64,000 nucleotides of DNA, taken from contig NZ_CP136336.1 in NCBI RefSeq assembly GCF_032681285.1, forward strand, positions 4,637,001 through 4,701,000. The letters are read 5' to 3'. The translations under genes and the position numbers were made by a program. Under the pieces are notes generated by a model. That model made no database searches, was not told the DNA's origin, and saw only the letters and a list, made by a program, of their open reading frames with translations. Positions 9,401-16,777 of this stretch are shown piece by piece (the stretch's first letter is position 1; the number at the start of each line of letters is the position of its first letter). The stretch is from Piscinibacter gummiphilus. Lineage in GTDB: Bacteria; Pseudomonadota; Gammaproteobacteria; Burkholderiales; Burkholderiaceae_C.

Positions 9401-9748
9401 GGCTACGGCCTCGGCGCGATGGCGATGGCCGGCGGCGGCTTCCGCTCGGCCAGCTTCAGCGTCTCGTGGCCCACCGGCGAGTTCGGCCCGATGGGGCTGG
9501 AAGGCGCGGTGCGCCTGGGCTTCAAGAAGGAGCTCGACGCGCTGCCCGACGGGCCCGAGCGGCGTGCGCTGTACGACAAGCTCGTGGCCGAGTCCTACCA
9601 GCGCGGCCACGCCATCAGCGTGGGCCACGCGGCCGAGGTCGACGCGGTGATCGACCCGGCGCAGACCCGCCAGTGGATCGCCCAGGGCATCGCCGCGAGC
9701 GCCTTGCGCGCGCAGCGGCCGCGCCGTGGCTTCGTGGACGCCTGGTGA
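6431..9748 (+). CDS. Single-chain biotin-dependent acyl-CoA carboxylase (BC-BCCP-CT)
   Basis: A 1105-residue protein containing all carboxylase activities. Residues 1 to about 450 are biotin carboxylase (MKKLLIANRGEIA start, ATP-grasp loop GGGGGRGMRVV, ERDCTLQRR, NPRLQVEH). Residues about 500-575 are the biotinyl carrier, with the biotin lysine at Lys536 in DSMKMEH. Residues about 610-1090 are a carboxyltransferase with both crotonase-like halves (for example AEGGGGRPGDVD and DTPGFMVGPEVE). Most bacterial acyl-CoA carboxylases split these over two or more subunits. One-chain enzymes of about 1100 residues include the long-chain acyl-CoA carboxylases characterised in mycobacteria. The substrate cannot be read from sequence. 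The start is TTG in a TTGA overlap with the thioesterase, and the stop overlaps the next start (TGATG). Confidence 0.92.
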   Translation: MKKLLIANRGEIALRVQRAARDLGIATVAVYSQDDANSRHRLLADEAHALNASGPAAYIDIAAVVAAAKASGCDAVHPGYGFLSERADFAQACAEAGITFVGPTVEQLALFGDKGRAIKLAIDCQVPVMPSTAGNASLDTITRFFDEQSEAGIVIKAVGGGGGRGMRVVRQRDDLAEAYARCRSEAASAFGVDAVYAERLVARARHIEVQIAGDGKQVVALGERDCTLQRRFQKLIEIAPSPMLSAELRERILGAARKLAQKVGYQSLGTFEFLVEETAAGEQTGFVFIEANPRLQVEHTITEQVTGIDLVALQLGLASGRDLHDLGLDPAWPPPLRGFAIQARINAEAMDATGFAKPAHGRLERFDPPTGPDVRVDTHGYTGYAPSPNFDTLLAKLIVTSTTPRFGDAVRRLQRALGEFRIVGVPTNLDVLRALVQRDDFAVQDVHTRHFEAIVPALVASAAEIAAAEHARDALLGDTVRHSVPQAPRAADLDETVGEGAVAVRTPLAGRLVELSVQVDDLVLPGQTIAVLDSMKMEHTISAEQGGRVIDLRLAAGEQVQEHQILIVLEPADADAAAQSAAQSHDLDAIRPDLQRVLDRQAFLYDENRPEAVQRRHARGQRTARENVVDLCDAGTFVEYGGLAIAAQASRRSLDDLIANTPADGLVTGIGNVNGALVGKDRARSAVMAYDATVLAGTQGKRNHVKTDRLVDVALRDELPLVLFAEGGGGRPGDVDIPSISGLIQPSFAAFAELSGEVPVVGIVSGRCFAGNAAFLGCCDVIISDKTANIGMAGPAMIEGGGLGVFRPEDVGPAAVQYANGVIDILVDNEAQAVRAAKHYLSMFQGPVKEWTAPDVRALRHVVPENRLRVYDTRRAIEGIADVGSVLMLRGGFGAGIHTALARIEGQPVGIMANNPHHLGGAIDADAADKAARFMQLCDAHALPIVSLIDTPGFMVGPEVEAKAQVRHVSRMFLAGAKLRVSLLAVALRKGYGLGAMAMAGGGFRSASFSVSWPTGEFGPMGLEGAVRLGFKKELDALPDGPERRALYDKLVAESYQRGHAISVGHAAEVDAVIDPAQTRQWIAQGIAASALRAQRPRRGFVDAW

Positions 9749-12234
9749 TGGCGAAGCCCGACATGTCTCGACTCGCCCTGCACGGCCTGCGTGTGCTCGA
9801 GGTCGGCACCGGCCCCGCGCTCGCCTACGCCGGCAAGCTCTTCGCCGACTTCGGCGCCGAGGTCATCAAGGCCGAAGCGCCCGAAGGCGATGCATGGCGC
9901 CAGATGCCGCCGCTCATGGGCGGCGAGAGCGCGCTCTTCGCCTGGCTCAACACCAACAAGCGCAGCATCGTGTGCCGCCCGAGCGCCACCGACACCGCGT
10001 GGCTGGCGCAACTCGCGCGCAGCTGCGACGTGGTGCTCGATGCCCGGGCCCTCACACAAGGCGTCGGCTTGCTCGCACAGCCCGTGTGGGCCGGCGCGCC
10101 CGGCGGGCACACGCCGATCTCGGTCGACATCACCTGGTTCGGCGAGAGCGGCCCCTATGCCCAGTTCACCGGCAGCGAAGCCGTATGCCGCGCCCTCTCG
10201 GGTGCGGCCCAGGCCAGCGGCCCGCTCGAGGGCCCGCCGCACCTGCCGCACGACGTGCAGACCGGCATCGTCGCCGGGCTCATCGCCTTCTCGGCCGCGG
10301 TCGGCGCCCTCATCGGCCAGAAGGACGGCAGCCGCCGCTACACCGTGAGCCTGCACGAAGCCGCCTTCGGCACGGTGGAGATGGAAGCCGGCATCGTGCA
10401 GGACAAGCGCCACCCCGGCCGCCTGGGCGTGAACCGCTTCTGCGCCACCCACCCCACCGGCATCTTCGAGACCGCCGACGGCTGGATCGGCATCTTCAGC
10501 CACACCCTGCCGCAGTGGATCACCCTGTGCGAGACGCTCGGCCGCCCCGAGTGGGCACGCGACCCGCGCTTCGCCAACGGCCAGCTGCGCATGGCGCATG
10601 CCGACGAGATCGATGCGTGGCTCATCGAGGCCTTCCGCAAAGAGACCGCGGCGCACTGGTTCCAGGTGCTCGGTGCACAGAAGTTCCCGGCCGTCTTCGT
10701 GCCGACGATGCAAGAGCTGCTGCAGCAGGCCGTGCACCGCGAGCGCGGCGCCTTCGTGCCGGTGAGCTTCGGCCCACGCGACGGCGAGCGCACCGTCGAA
10801 GGCCCGGGGGTGCCGCTGCGGCTCGACACCGCCGGCCCGCTGCCCGGCGGCCGTGCGCCCTCGCTCGGCGAGCACGATGCGCATTACCGCGGCGCCGCCC
10901 CGCAACGCAGCCCGCGGCGGCTCACCCCCGCGCCCAGGCAGCGCCTGCCGCTCGAAGGCATCCGCATCGTCGACCTCACGATGGGCTGGGCCGGGCCGCT
11001 GGCCTCGCGTACCGCGGCCGACCTGGGCGCCGAGGTGATCAAGGTCGAGAGCACCGTCTACCCCGACTGGTGGCGAGGCACGAACTTCACCGAAGAGTTC
11101 TACCGCGACCGCCTGTACGAGAAGAACAGCAACTTCAACCTGCTCAACCGCAACAAGCTCGGCGTGACGCTGGACCTCACCCACCCGGACGGCAAGTCGC
11201 TGCTGCTGCAACTCGTGGCCGGTGCCGACGCGGTGATCGAGAACTACTCGGCCGAGGTGCTGCCCAAGCTCGGGCTCGACTACGCCGCACTCAGCGCCAT
11301 CAACGAACGGCTGGTGATGGTCTCGATGCCCGCCTTCGGACTGCACAACGTGTGGAGCGACACCCGCGCCTACGGCGGCACGCTGGAACAGGCGAGCGGC
11401 CTGCCGCTCTACACCGGCCACCCCGACGGCCCGCCGGCGATGACCTCGTACGCCTACGGCGACCCGACCGGCGGCTTCAACGCCGGCGCCGCGCTGCTGC
11501 TGGCCCTGTGGGCGCAGCAACGCACCGGCCAGGGCCGTCACCTCAACCTCTCTCAGGTGGAAGCCATGCTGCCCAACACCGCGCCCTACCTGCTGGAGCA
11601 GTCGGCGCATGGCGCGGTCTCGCCGCGCGAGAACAACCGCCACCCGATGCACGCGCCGCACGGTGTCTACCGCTGCGCGGGCGACGATGCCTGGCTGCTC
11701 GTCAGCGCCACGGGCGATGCTGCGTGGCAGTCGCTGTGCCGCGTGATCGGGCGGCCGGATCTCGCGGCCGACACGACGCTCGCGCACGCCGCCGGTCGGC
11801 GCGCCGCACACGACCGGCTCGACGACGCCATCGCCACCTGGGCGCGCACCCGCGACGCACACGACGCGATGCACACGCTGCAACATGCGGGCGTGGCCGC
11901 CGGTGTCGTCGAAGCCATGGCCGACGTGCTGCGCGACCCGCACCTGCGCCAGCGCGGCTTCTTCCAGCCGGTGGAGCGTGCCCACGTGGGGAGCTACCTC
12001 GCCACCACGCCCTACTTCCGCCCCGGCCCTGACGCCCTGCCCCTGCGCCGCGTGTCGCCCACGCTCGGCGAGCACACCCGAGACGTGCTGTCGCGCACGC
12101 TCGGCGTCAAGCCCGACCGCCTCGACATGCTCGATGCCCTGGGCATCACCGGCACCGCAGCACGGCCCAAGGCCGCCAAGGCCAGCCCCGACAACACCCC
12201 TCACCCCACCCTCGACCAGAAGGAGACAAGATGA
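9748..12234 (+). CDS. Tandem (two-domain) type III CoA-transferase, CaiB/BaiF family
   Basis: An 828-residue fusion of two class III CoA-transferase domains. The first starts with LRVLEVGTGPALAYAGKLFA near residue 10, the second with IRIVDLTMGWAGPLAS near residue 405. Both carry the family block DLGAEVIK or DFGAEVIK. Where formyl-CoA transferase has its catalytic Asp (in MQDAV), both halves show Glu by eye: Glu204 in SLHEAA and Glu605 in SQVEAM. Double-domain members exist, DddD being one known example, but there is no specific evidence for DMSP metabolism. The likely role is moving CoA onto a carboxylate imported via the neighbouring Bug receptor, producing substrate for the carboxylase. The start ATG shares one base with the upstream stop, and its stop forms ATGA with the next start. 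Confidence 0.88.
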   Translation: MAKPDMSRLALHGLRVLEVGTGPALAYAGKLFADFGAEVIKAEAPEGDAWRQMPPLMGGESALFAWLNTNKRSIVCRPSATDTAWLAQLARSCDVVLDARALTQGVGLLAQPVWAGAPGGHTPISVDITWFGESGPYAQFTGSEAVCRALSGAAQASGPLEGPPHLPHDVQTGIVAGLIAFSAAVGALIGQKDGSRRYTVSLHEAAFGTVEMEAGIVQDKRHPGRLGVNRFCATHPTGIFETADGWIGIFSHTLPQWITLCETLGRPEWARDPRFANGQLRMAHADEIDAWLIEAFRKETAAHWFQVLGAQKFPAVFVPTMQELLQQAVHRERGAFVPVSFGPRDGERTVEGPGVPLRLDTAGPLPGGRAPSLGEHDAHYRGAAPQRSPRRLTPAPRQRLPLEGIRIVDLTMGWAGPLASRTAADLGAEVIKVESTVYPDWWRGTNFTEEFYRDRLYEKNSNFNLLNRNKLGVTLDLTHPDGKSLLLQLVAGADAVIENYSAEVLPKLGLDYAALSAINERLVMVSMPAFGLHNVWSDTRAYGGTLEQASGLPLYTGHPDGPPAMTSYAYGDPTGGFNAGAALLLALWAQQRTGQGRHLNLSQVEAMLPNTAPYLLEQSAHGAVSPRENNRHPMHAPHGVYRCAGDDAWLLVSATGDAAWQSLCRVIGRPDLAADTTLAHAAGRRAAHDRLDDAIATWARTRDAHDAMHTLQHAGVAAGVVEAMADVLRDPHLRQRGFFQPVERAHVGSYLATTPYFRPGPDALPLRRVSPTLGEHTRDVLSRTLGVKPDRLDMLDALGITGTAARPKAAKASPDNTPHPTLDQKETR

Positions 12235-13223
12235 AGCCCGCATCCCTCACCCGCCGCGTCGCCCTCGCCTCGGCGCTCGCCCTCGGCGCCAGCCTCGCCG
12301 CACCCGCTGTCGCGCAAGACAACTGGCCCAGCAAGCCGATCAAGATCATCGTGCCCTTCCCGGCGGGCTCGTTCACCGACACGGTGGCGCGCGTGATCTC
12401 CGACCACATGGGCAAGGCGCTCAACCAGACCGTGATCGTGGAGAACCTGGCTGGCGCGAATGGCGTGCTGGGCCTCTCGACCGCCGCGCGCCTGCCCGGC
12501 GACGGCTACACCTTCGTCATCACCAACTCCAGCAGCATCACCATCAATCCGCAGATCTACAAGAAGATCTCGTACAAGACCAGCGACTTCACGCCGGTGA
12601 CGATGGTGCTCGACGCACCCTTCATCATCGTGGCCAACCCCGAGTGGGCGCAGAAGAACAACGTGCAGTCGCTGAAGGACGTGGTGGCCTACGCCAAGAA
12701 GAACCCCGGCAAGCTCAGCTACGGCTCTGCCGGCCCCGGCAACATCGGCCACCTGTCGATGGCCATGCTGTCCAACAAGGCCGACGTGAAGACCACGCAC
12801 ATCCCCTACAAGAGTGCGGCCGCCGCGCAGCTGGCCACGATGAGCGGCGAGATCGACGTGCTCTTCGACACCTGGGCCGGCGTGCAGCACATCAAGGCCG
12901 GCAAGCTCAAGCCGCTGGCCGTGACCGCCACCAAGCGCATGACACAACTGCCGGAGGTGCCCACCGTGGTGGAAGCGGGCTACGCCGACGTGGTGGTCAC
13001 CTTCTGGACCGGCATGCTGGCCCCTGCCGGCACGCCCGCGCCCATCGTGAAGAAGGTGCACACGATCGCGCAGGCCGTGCTGAAGGACGAGAAGGCGCTG
13101 GCCGTGCTCGCCGCCAGCGGCGACCCGCTGATGTCGGACCCGGCCACCTTCGGCAAGCGCATCGAGCGCGAAGTGGCTTCGTGGGGTGCGGTCATTCAGC
13201 GCGAGGCTGTCTCACTCGAGTGA
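12231..13223 (+). CDS. Bug/TctC-type tripartite tricarboxylate transporter substrate-binding protein
   Basis: A 330-residue periplasmic receptor with a signal peptide (about residues 1-28, ending APAVAQ). The family signature is WPSKPIKIIVPFPAGSFTD, where the glycine-rich loop contacts a substrate carboxylate, followed by VENLAGANG and PYKSAAAAQLATMSGEID. Bug receptors in Burkholderiales bind organic acids and often lack dedicated membrane genes; none is adjacent here, unlike the complete set at 50053-53099. The start has AAGGAGACAAG directly upstream and overlaps the CoA-transferase stop by ATGA, so it belongs to the same operon. This suggests that the operon's substrate, or one like it, is a carboxylate taken up from outside. 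Confidence 0.92.
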   Translation: MKPASLTRRVALASALALGASLAAPAVAQDNWPSKPIKIIVPFPAGSFTDTVARVISDHMGKALNQTVIVENLAGANGVLGLSTAARLPGDGYTFVITNSSSITINPQIYKKISYKTSDFTPVTMVLDAPFIIVANPEWAQKNNVQSLKDVVAYAKKNPGKLSYGSAGPGNIGHLSMAMLSNKADVKTTHIPYKSAAAAQLATMSGEIDVLFDTWAGVQHIKAGKLKPLAVTATKRMTQLPEVPTVVEAGYADVVVTFWTGMLAPAGTPAPIVKKVHTIAQAVLKDEKALAVLAASGDPLMSDPATFGKRIEREVASWGAVIQREAVSLE

Positions 13224-13243
13224 ATCGGGCTATGGTGATGTGC

Positions 13244-14077
13244 ATGAACAAGCACATCACCCTCCCCAGCGGCGAGCGCGTGGCGGCCCTCGGGCAGGGC
13301 ACCTGGAACATCGGCGACGACCCCAAGCGCCGCGCCGACGAGATCGCCAGCCTGCGCCGTGGCCTGGACCTCGGCCTCACGCTGATCGACACCGCCGAGA
13401 TGTATGGCGACGGCCGCTCCGAGCAGTTGATCGGCGAGGCCATCCGGGGCCGGCGCGACGAGGTCTTCCTCGTCAGCAAGGTCTATCCGCACAACGCCTC
13501 GAAGCGCGCGATGCCGACCTCGTGCGAAGCGAGCCTGAAGCGCCTCGGCACCGACCGCATCGACCTCTACCTGCTGCACTGGCCCGGCAGCGTGCCGCTG
13601 GCCGAGACGGTGCAGGCCTTCGAAGCGCTGCAGCGCGACGGCAAGATCCGCCACTGGGGCGTGAGCAACTTCGACACGAAGAAGATGGCATCGCTGCATG
13701 CGCTTGCCGGCGGCGCGGCGGTGCAGACCAACCAGGTGCTCTACCACCTGGGCGAGCGCGGCATCGAGTGGGAGCTCGCCCCCTGGCAACGCGAGCACCA
13801 CATCCCGGTGATGGCCTACTCGCCCACCGACCAGGGGCGCCTGCTGCACGACGAGGGCCTCGCGGCGTTTGCGCTGCGCACGGGCCGCACGCCGGCCCAG
13901 GTGGCGCTCGCGTGGCTGCTCGCACGAGACGCCATCGTCATCCCCAAGACCCGTCACCCGGCGCGTGTGCAGGAAAACGCCGGCGCGCTCGACAAGCCCC
14001 TCACGGCCGACGAGCTGCACGAGCTCGATGCGCTCTTCCCGCCACCCGACGGGCCGAGCGCGCTCGCGATGCTCTAG
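13244..14077 (+). CDS. Aldo/keto reductase
   Basis: A 277-residue TIM-barrel NADPH-dependent oxidoreductase. The catalytic set is visible: Asp and Tyr in DTAEMYGDGRS, Lys in VSKVYP and His in LLHWPG. The cofactor end has IPKTRHPARVQENAGA. It resembles the small single-domain bacterial reductases (YeaE/DkgB-like). The ATG at 13244 (MNKHITLP) is preferred, with GGTGA just upstream; in-frame ATGs at 13232 and 13238 are alternatives. It starts 20 bp after the Bug gene and may be the last gene of the sigma-54 cluster, where it could reduce a carbonyl intermediate (inference). Its stop is 4 bp from the convergent lipoprotein gene. Confidence 0.88.
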   Translation: MNKHITLPSGERVAALGQGTWNIGDDPKRRADEIASLRRGLDLGLTLIDTAEMYGDGRSEQLIGEAIRGRRDEVFLVSKVYPHNASKRAMPTSCEASLKRLGTDRIDLYLLHWPGSVPLAETVQAFEALQRDGKIRHWGVSNFDTKKMASLHALAGGAAVQTNQVLYHLGERGIEWELAPWQREHHIPVMAYSPTDQGRLLHDEGLAAFALRTGRTPAQVALAWLLARDAIVIPKTRHPARVQENAGALDKPLTADELHELDALFPPPDGPSALAML

Positions 14078-14081
14078 GCCA

Positions 14082-15074
14082 TCACTGCAGGCCGATCTCG
14101 ATGTAGCCGGCCGTCGGCACCGAGCTCGCGCCCACCACCACCGACAGCGGGCCGCCCTGCATCAGGTAGAGCAAGCCGTTGTCGCTGATGCGAAAGCCAC
14201 CGCGAATGCCCGTGGGCTGGTTGACGCCGAGTGCCGACAAGGTGGCCGCATCGGAGAAGTTGTTGCCGCTGGCGCGCAGGCCGGCGATGTCGTAGCTGGT
14301 GTCCGTCAGCGTCGTGGTCGCCCAGTTGCCCACGGTGCTGGCGCCGATGAAGGTGCCACCGGCCAGGCCGTTGGTCTCAGGCAGGCCGATGCGGAAGCTG
14401 GGCACGCCACCCGTCGGCGTTTCCGCACGCAGGTAGATCAGGAGGTTGCCGGAGCGGGCCACGCGGAAGCGGATGGTGTCGCCGTGGGCCGCATCGACAC
14501 CCGTGATCTCGCTGCCGTTGAAGCTCAGCGTGTAGGTGTAGACCGAGGCCGTGGGGCAAGTCGCGATGGTGTAGATGAAGTTGTCGGTGCAGCTCTGCAG
14601 CGTGCCCGCCGAGAAGCGCGACGAGAAGATCCGTGAGGCATTGGGCGTGGCGTTGGGCTGGGTGCTGCTGAGGTTGACGCCGAAGCCGTTGAAGGTGTGC
14701 GTCAGATCGGCCATCGAGGTGACGTAGCGCCGCGCCGCCACGAAGCTCGTGATGCCGTTGCCGAAGTTGAAGCCGCCGACCACCAGGTCGGCGGCGGTGC
14801 GGAAGCGCTCGTTGCCGGTGATGGCATAGGTGCCGCTCGCGCCACCCGTGAAGACGCCCGACGTGTTGAGCCCGTTGCCCTGCATGCGGTAGGTGCCGCT
14901 GTCGAAGTTGACGGTGAACTCATACACCCGCCCGTTGGTGGCGTAGGCCTGGTAGGTGCCGTTGCGGGGGTCACCGAAACCAGGGCCGCCCCCCGACCCG
15001 CCATCGCCACCACCCCCGCAGCCCGCCAGCGCCAGCAGCGCGCACGCTGCCACCCATGTCATCCACTTCCGCAC
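14082..15074 (-). CDS. Hypothetical lipoprotein
   Basis: A 330-residue protein with a clear lipobox (LALAGC, Cys about residue 19) followed by a Gly/Asp/Ser-rich flexible linker. The mature part is rich in Thr, Asn, Gly and aromatic residues with alternating patterns suggesting beta structure (for example GTYQAYATNGRVYEFTVNF near the start). No enzymatic motif is recognised. The start is GTG at 15074 with GGAG seven bases upstream; an ATG at 15062 would still leave a signal peptide. A similar Gly-rich lipobox occurs in the unrelated lipoprotein at 46979. A surface or outer-membrane location is likely and the function is unknown. Confidence 0.75.
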   Translation of the reverse strand: MRKWMTWVAACALLALAGCGGGGDGGSGGGPGFGDPRNGTYQAYATNGRVYEFTVNFDSGTYRMQGNGLNTSGVFTGGASGTYAITGNERFRTAADLVVGGFNFGNGITSFVAARRYVTSMADLTHTFNGFGVNLSSTQPNATPNASRIFSSRFSAGTLQSCTDNFIYTIATCPTASVYTYTLSFNGSEITGVDAAHGDTIRFRVARSGNLLIYLRAETPTGGVPSFRIGLPETNGLAGGTFIGASTVGNWATTTLTDTSYDIAGLRASGNNFSDAATLSALGVNQPTGIRGGFRISDNGLLYLMQGGPLSVVVGASSVPTAGYIEIGLQ

Positions 15075-15168
15075 GCTCGACTCCTGTTGGTTGATTCCCG
15101 GTCGCGGAGTCTACGGGTACGACGCTTGCCGCATCCCCACACCCCCACCGCGTGGAAGGAGCCCGCCG

Positions 15169-15870
15169 ATGCCTGCAGCCCTCACCCCTGCCGCCCAGCT
15201 CGCCCAGCATGCAAAGACGCCCTTCCCCGGCGCATCCCCCGAATACGACGCGGCCCGGCAAAAACTGCTGGAAGAAGAGATCGAGTTCCGCCGCCACATG
15301 ACGCGCCTCACCGAGCAGCGGCGCGCGCTGCCGCCGGGCCCGGTCATCGCCAAGAACTACCGATTCAAGGACGAGCAGGGCTTCGAGGTCGGCCTGCGCG
15401 AACTCTTCGGCGACAAGACCACGCTCGTCACCTACTTCTGGATGTTCGGCCCGCAGCGCGACCGCCCCTGCCCGATGTGCACCAACTGGCTCGGCGCGGT
15501 GAATGGCAACGCGGCCGACATCAAGCAGCGCGTAGCGCTCAAGATCCTCGGCCGCTCGCCGGTGAGCCGGCAGTACGCCTTCGCCCAGGAGCGCGGCTGG
15601 CGCGACCTCAATTTCGTGCAGACGGTGGGCGACGACTACGCGAAGGATCTGGGCATCCTCACCCCCGACGGCAACGAGTACCCCGCGCTCGTCGTCTTCC
15701 AGCGCGACGGCGACGAGGTGCGCCTCTTCTGGGCCAGCGAGATGACCAAGGAGATGGCCGACCCCGGCCAGGACCCGCGCGACGCGCCCGACATCGCTTC
15801 CCTCTGGTCGATCCTCGACCTCACACCAGGCGGCCGCGGCACCGACTGGTACCCGAAGCTGCAGTACTGA
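15169..15870 (+). CDS. DUF899 (thioredoxin-fold) family protein
   Basis: A 233-residue soluble protein matching the DUF899 layout. It has a helical N-terminus (ARQKLLEEEIEFRRHMTRLT), then YRFKDEQGFEVGLRELFGDK, YFWMFGPQRDRPCPMCTNWL with a CPMC pair in the thioredoxin position, and a C-terminal VVFQRDGDEVRLFWASE segment. Family members are thioredoxin-like and of unknown biochemical role, sometimes proposed to be redox active. The start is fixed by GGAAGGAG eight bases upstream of the ATG at 15169. It is followed after 23 bp by the PEP-CTERM gene. Confidence 0.82.
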   Translation: MPAALTPAAQLAQHAKTPFPGASPEYDAARQKLLEEEIEFRRHMTRLTEQRRALPPGPVIAKNYRFKDEQGFEVGLRELFGDKTTLVTYFWMFGPQRDRPCPMCTNWLGAVNGNAADIKQRVALKILGRSPVSRQYAFAQERGWRDLNFVQTVGDDYAKDLGILTPDGNEYPALVVFQRDGDEVRLFWASEMTKEMADPGQDPRDAPDIASLWSILDLTPGGRGTDWYPKLQY

Positions 15871-15893
15871 GCCGCACCCCCACGGAGGTTCAC

Positions 15894-16511
15894 ATGCGCA
15901 AGACTGCCACCCGCCTCGCCCTCGCCTCATCGCTGGTCACCGCGCTCGCACCGACCCACGCCGCCTGGATCGGCTTCGACGACCTGCCCGTCGACGACTA
16001 CCCCGACAGCTTCTGGGACGTTTACGTCAACCCCATCGACCCGCAGTCCTACGCCGCGCAGGGCGTCATCCTCGAGGGTGGCTGGCTGTGGCCGGGCGGC
16101 CCGCCATTGGGGCACTCGGTGCGGGTCTCCGATGACACCCGCATCACCTTCGCCACCACCGCGCTGCCCACCCACGTGAGCTTCCATGCAACCTGGTTGC
16201 CGGAAGACATCCTCGACATCCGGGCCACCGGCCCCGACGGCTACACCGCCACCTTCCACAGCTGGGGCTACGAGCACGGCCCGTCGGCCCCCGCGAACTT
16301 CGGCAACCAGCGCATCAGCTTCAGCGCGGCCAGTGGCATCGCGTCGCTGTCGTTCGGCGACTCCCGCTTCATGCGTTTCCCGCCGCTCATCGACAACCTC
16401 TACTTCGGCAACGTGGCCGCCGTGCCCGAGCCCGGGCCCTTGTTGCTGGCAGGCATCGGCGGGCTGGCGCTGTGGGCGCGTCGTCGTGCCACGCGAGCTC
16501 GACCCGCGTGA
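15894..16511 (+). CDS. PEP-CTERM sorting-domain protein
   Basis: A 205-residue exported protein with a signal peptide (about residues 1-23, ending THAA). A beta-rich middle follows. The C-terminal PEP-CTERM signal is VPEPGPLLLAGIGGLALWA, ending in an Arg-rich tail. PEP-CTERM proteins are processed by exosortase and are usually linked to exopolysaccharide-producing Gram-negative bacteria; no exosortase gene is present in this window. The start has CGGAGG a few bases upstream. The TGA overlaps the GTG start of the following small gene (GTGA). Confidence 0.85.
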   Translation: MRKTATRLALASSLVTALAPTHAAWIGFDDLPVDDYPDSFWDVYVNPIDPQSYAAQGVILEGGWLWPGGPPLGHSVRVSDDTRITFATTALPTHVSFHATWLPEDILDIRATGPDGYTATFHSWGYEHGPSAPANFGNQRISFSAASGIASLSFGDSRFMRFPPLIDNLYFGNVAAVPEPGPLLLAGIGGLALWARRRATRARPA

Positions 16512-16777
16512 AGTACGAGATCACACGGCAAGAGGGCCCGCGCGTGGAAGCGGTCGGGGCGCACAGCGGCTACCGCGTGCGCCTGTCCACCGTGGCCCAC
16601 TCGCCGGTGGCGATGTGGCCGGTGAGCGTGCACGTGCGCGGCTCGGAAAGCGAAGACGAGGTGGCGGTCGACGTGCCCACCTGCCACCACGCCAGCATGA
16701 GCGCCGCGCTCGACTTCGGCTACGACTGCGCAGTGCTGTGGATCGATGCGCTGAACGACCGCCTGTCGCGCTACTGA
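16508..16777 (+). CDS. Small hypothetical protein coupled to the PEP-CTERM gene
   Basis: An 89-residue reading frame starting at a GTG that overlaps the upstream TGA by GTGA (16508-16511). The product (VKYEITRQEGPRVEAVGAH to the end NDRLSRY) has three cysteines or histidines clustered in PTCHHAS and no signal peptide. I do not recognise a family. The overlap supports coupled translation, but length and high GC leave moderate doubt. Its stop directly abuts the stop of the convergent GST gene. Confidence 0.55.
   Translation: MKYEITRQEGPRVEAVGAHSGYRVRLSTVAHSPVAMWPVSVHVRGSESEDEVAVDVPTCHHASMSAALDFGYDCAVLWIDALNDRLSRY

Noticed and set aside
6236..9628. Minus-strand frame of 1130 codons opposite the carboxylase
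   Set aside because: Antisense shadow with biased composition; the plus strand encodes a well-defined carboxylase.
9748..12234. DddD (DMSP CoA-transferase/lyase) identity for the tandem CoA-transferase
   Set aside because: Only the double-domain layout is shared; active-site residues and gene neighbours give no support.
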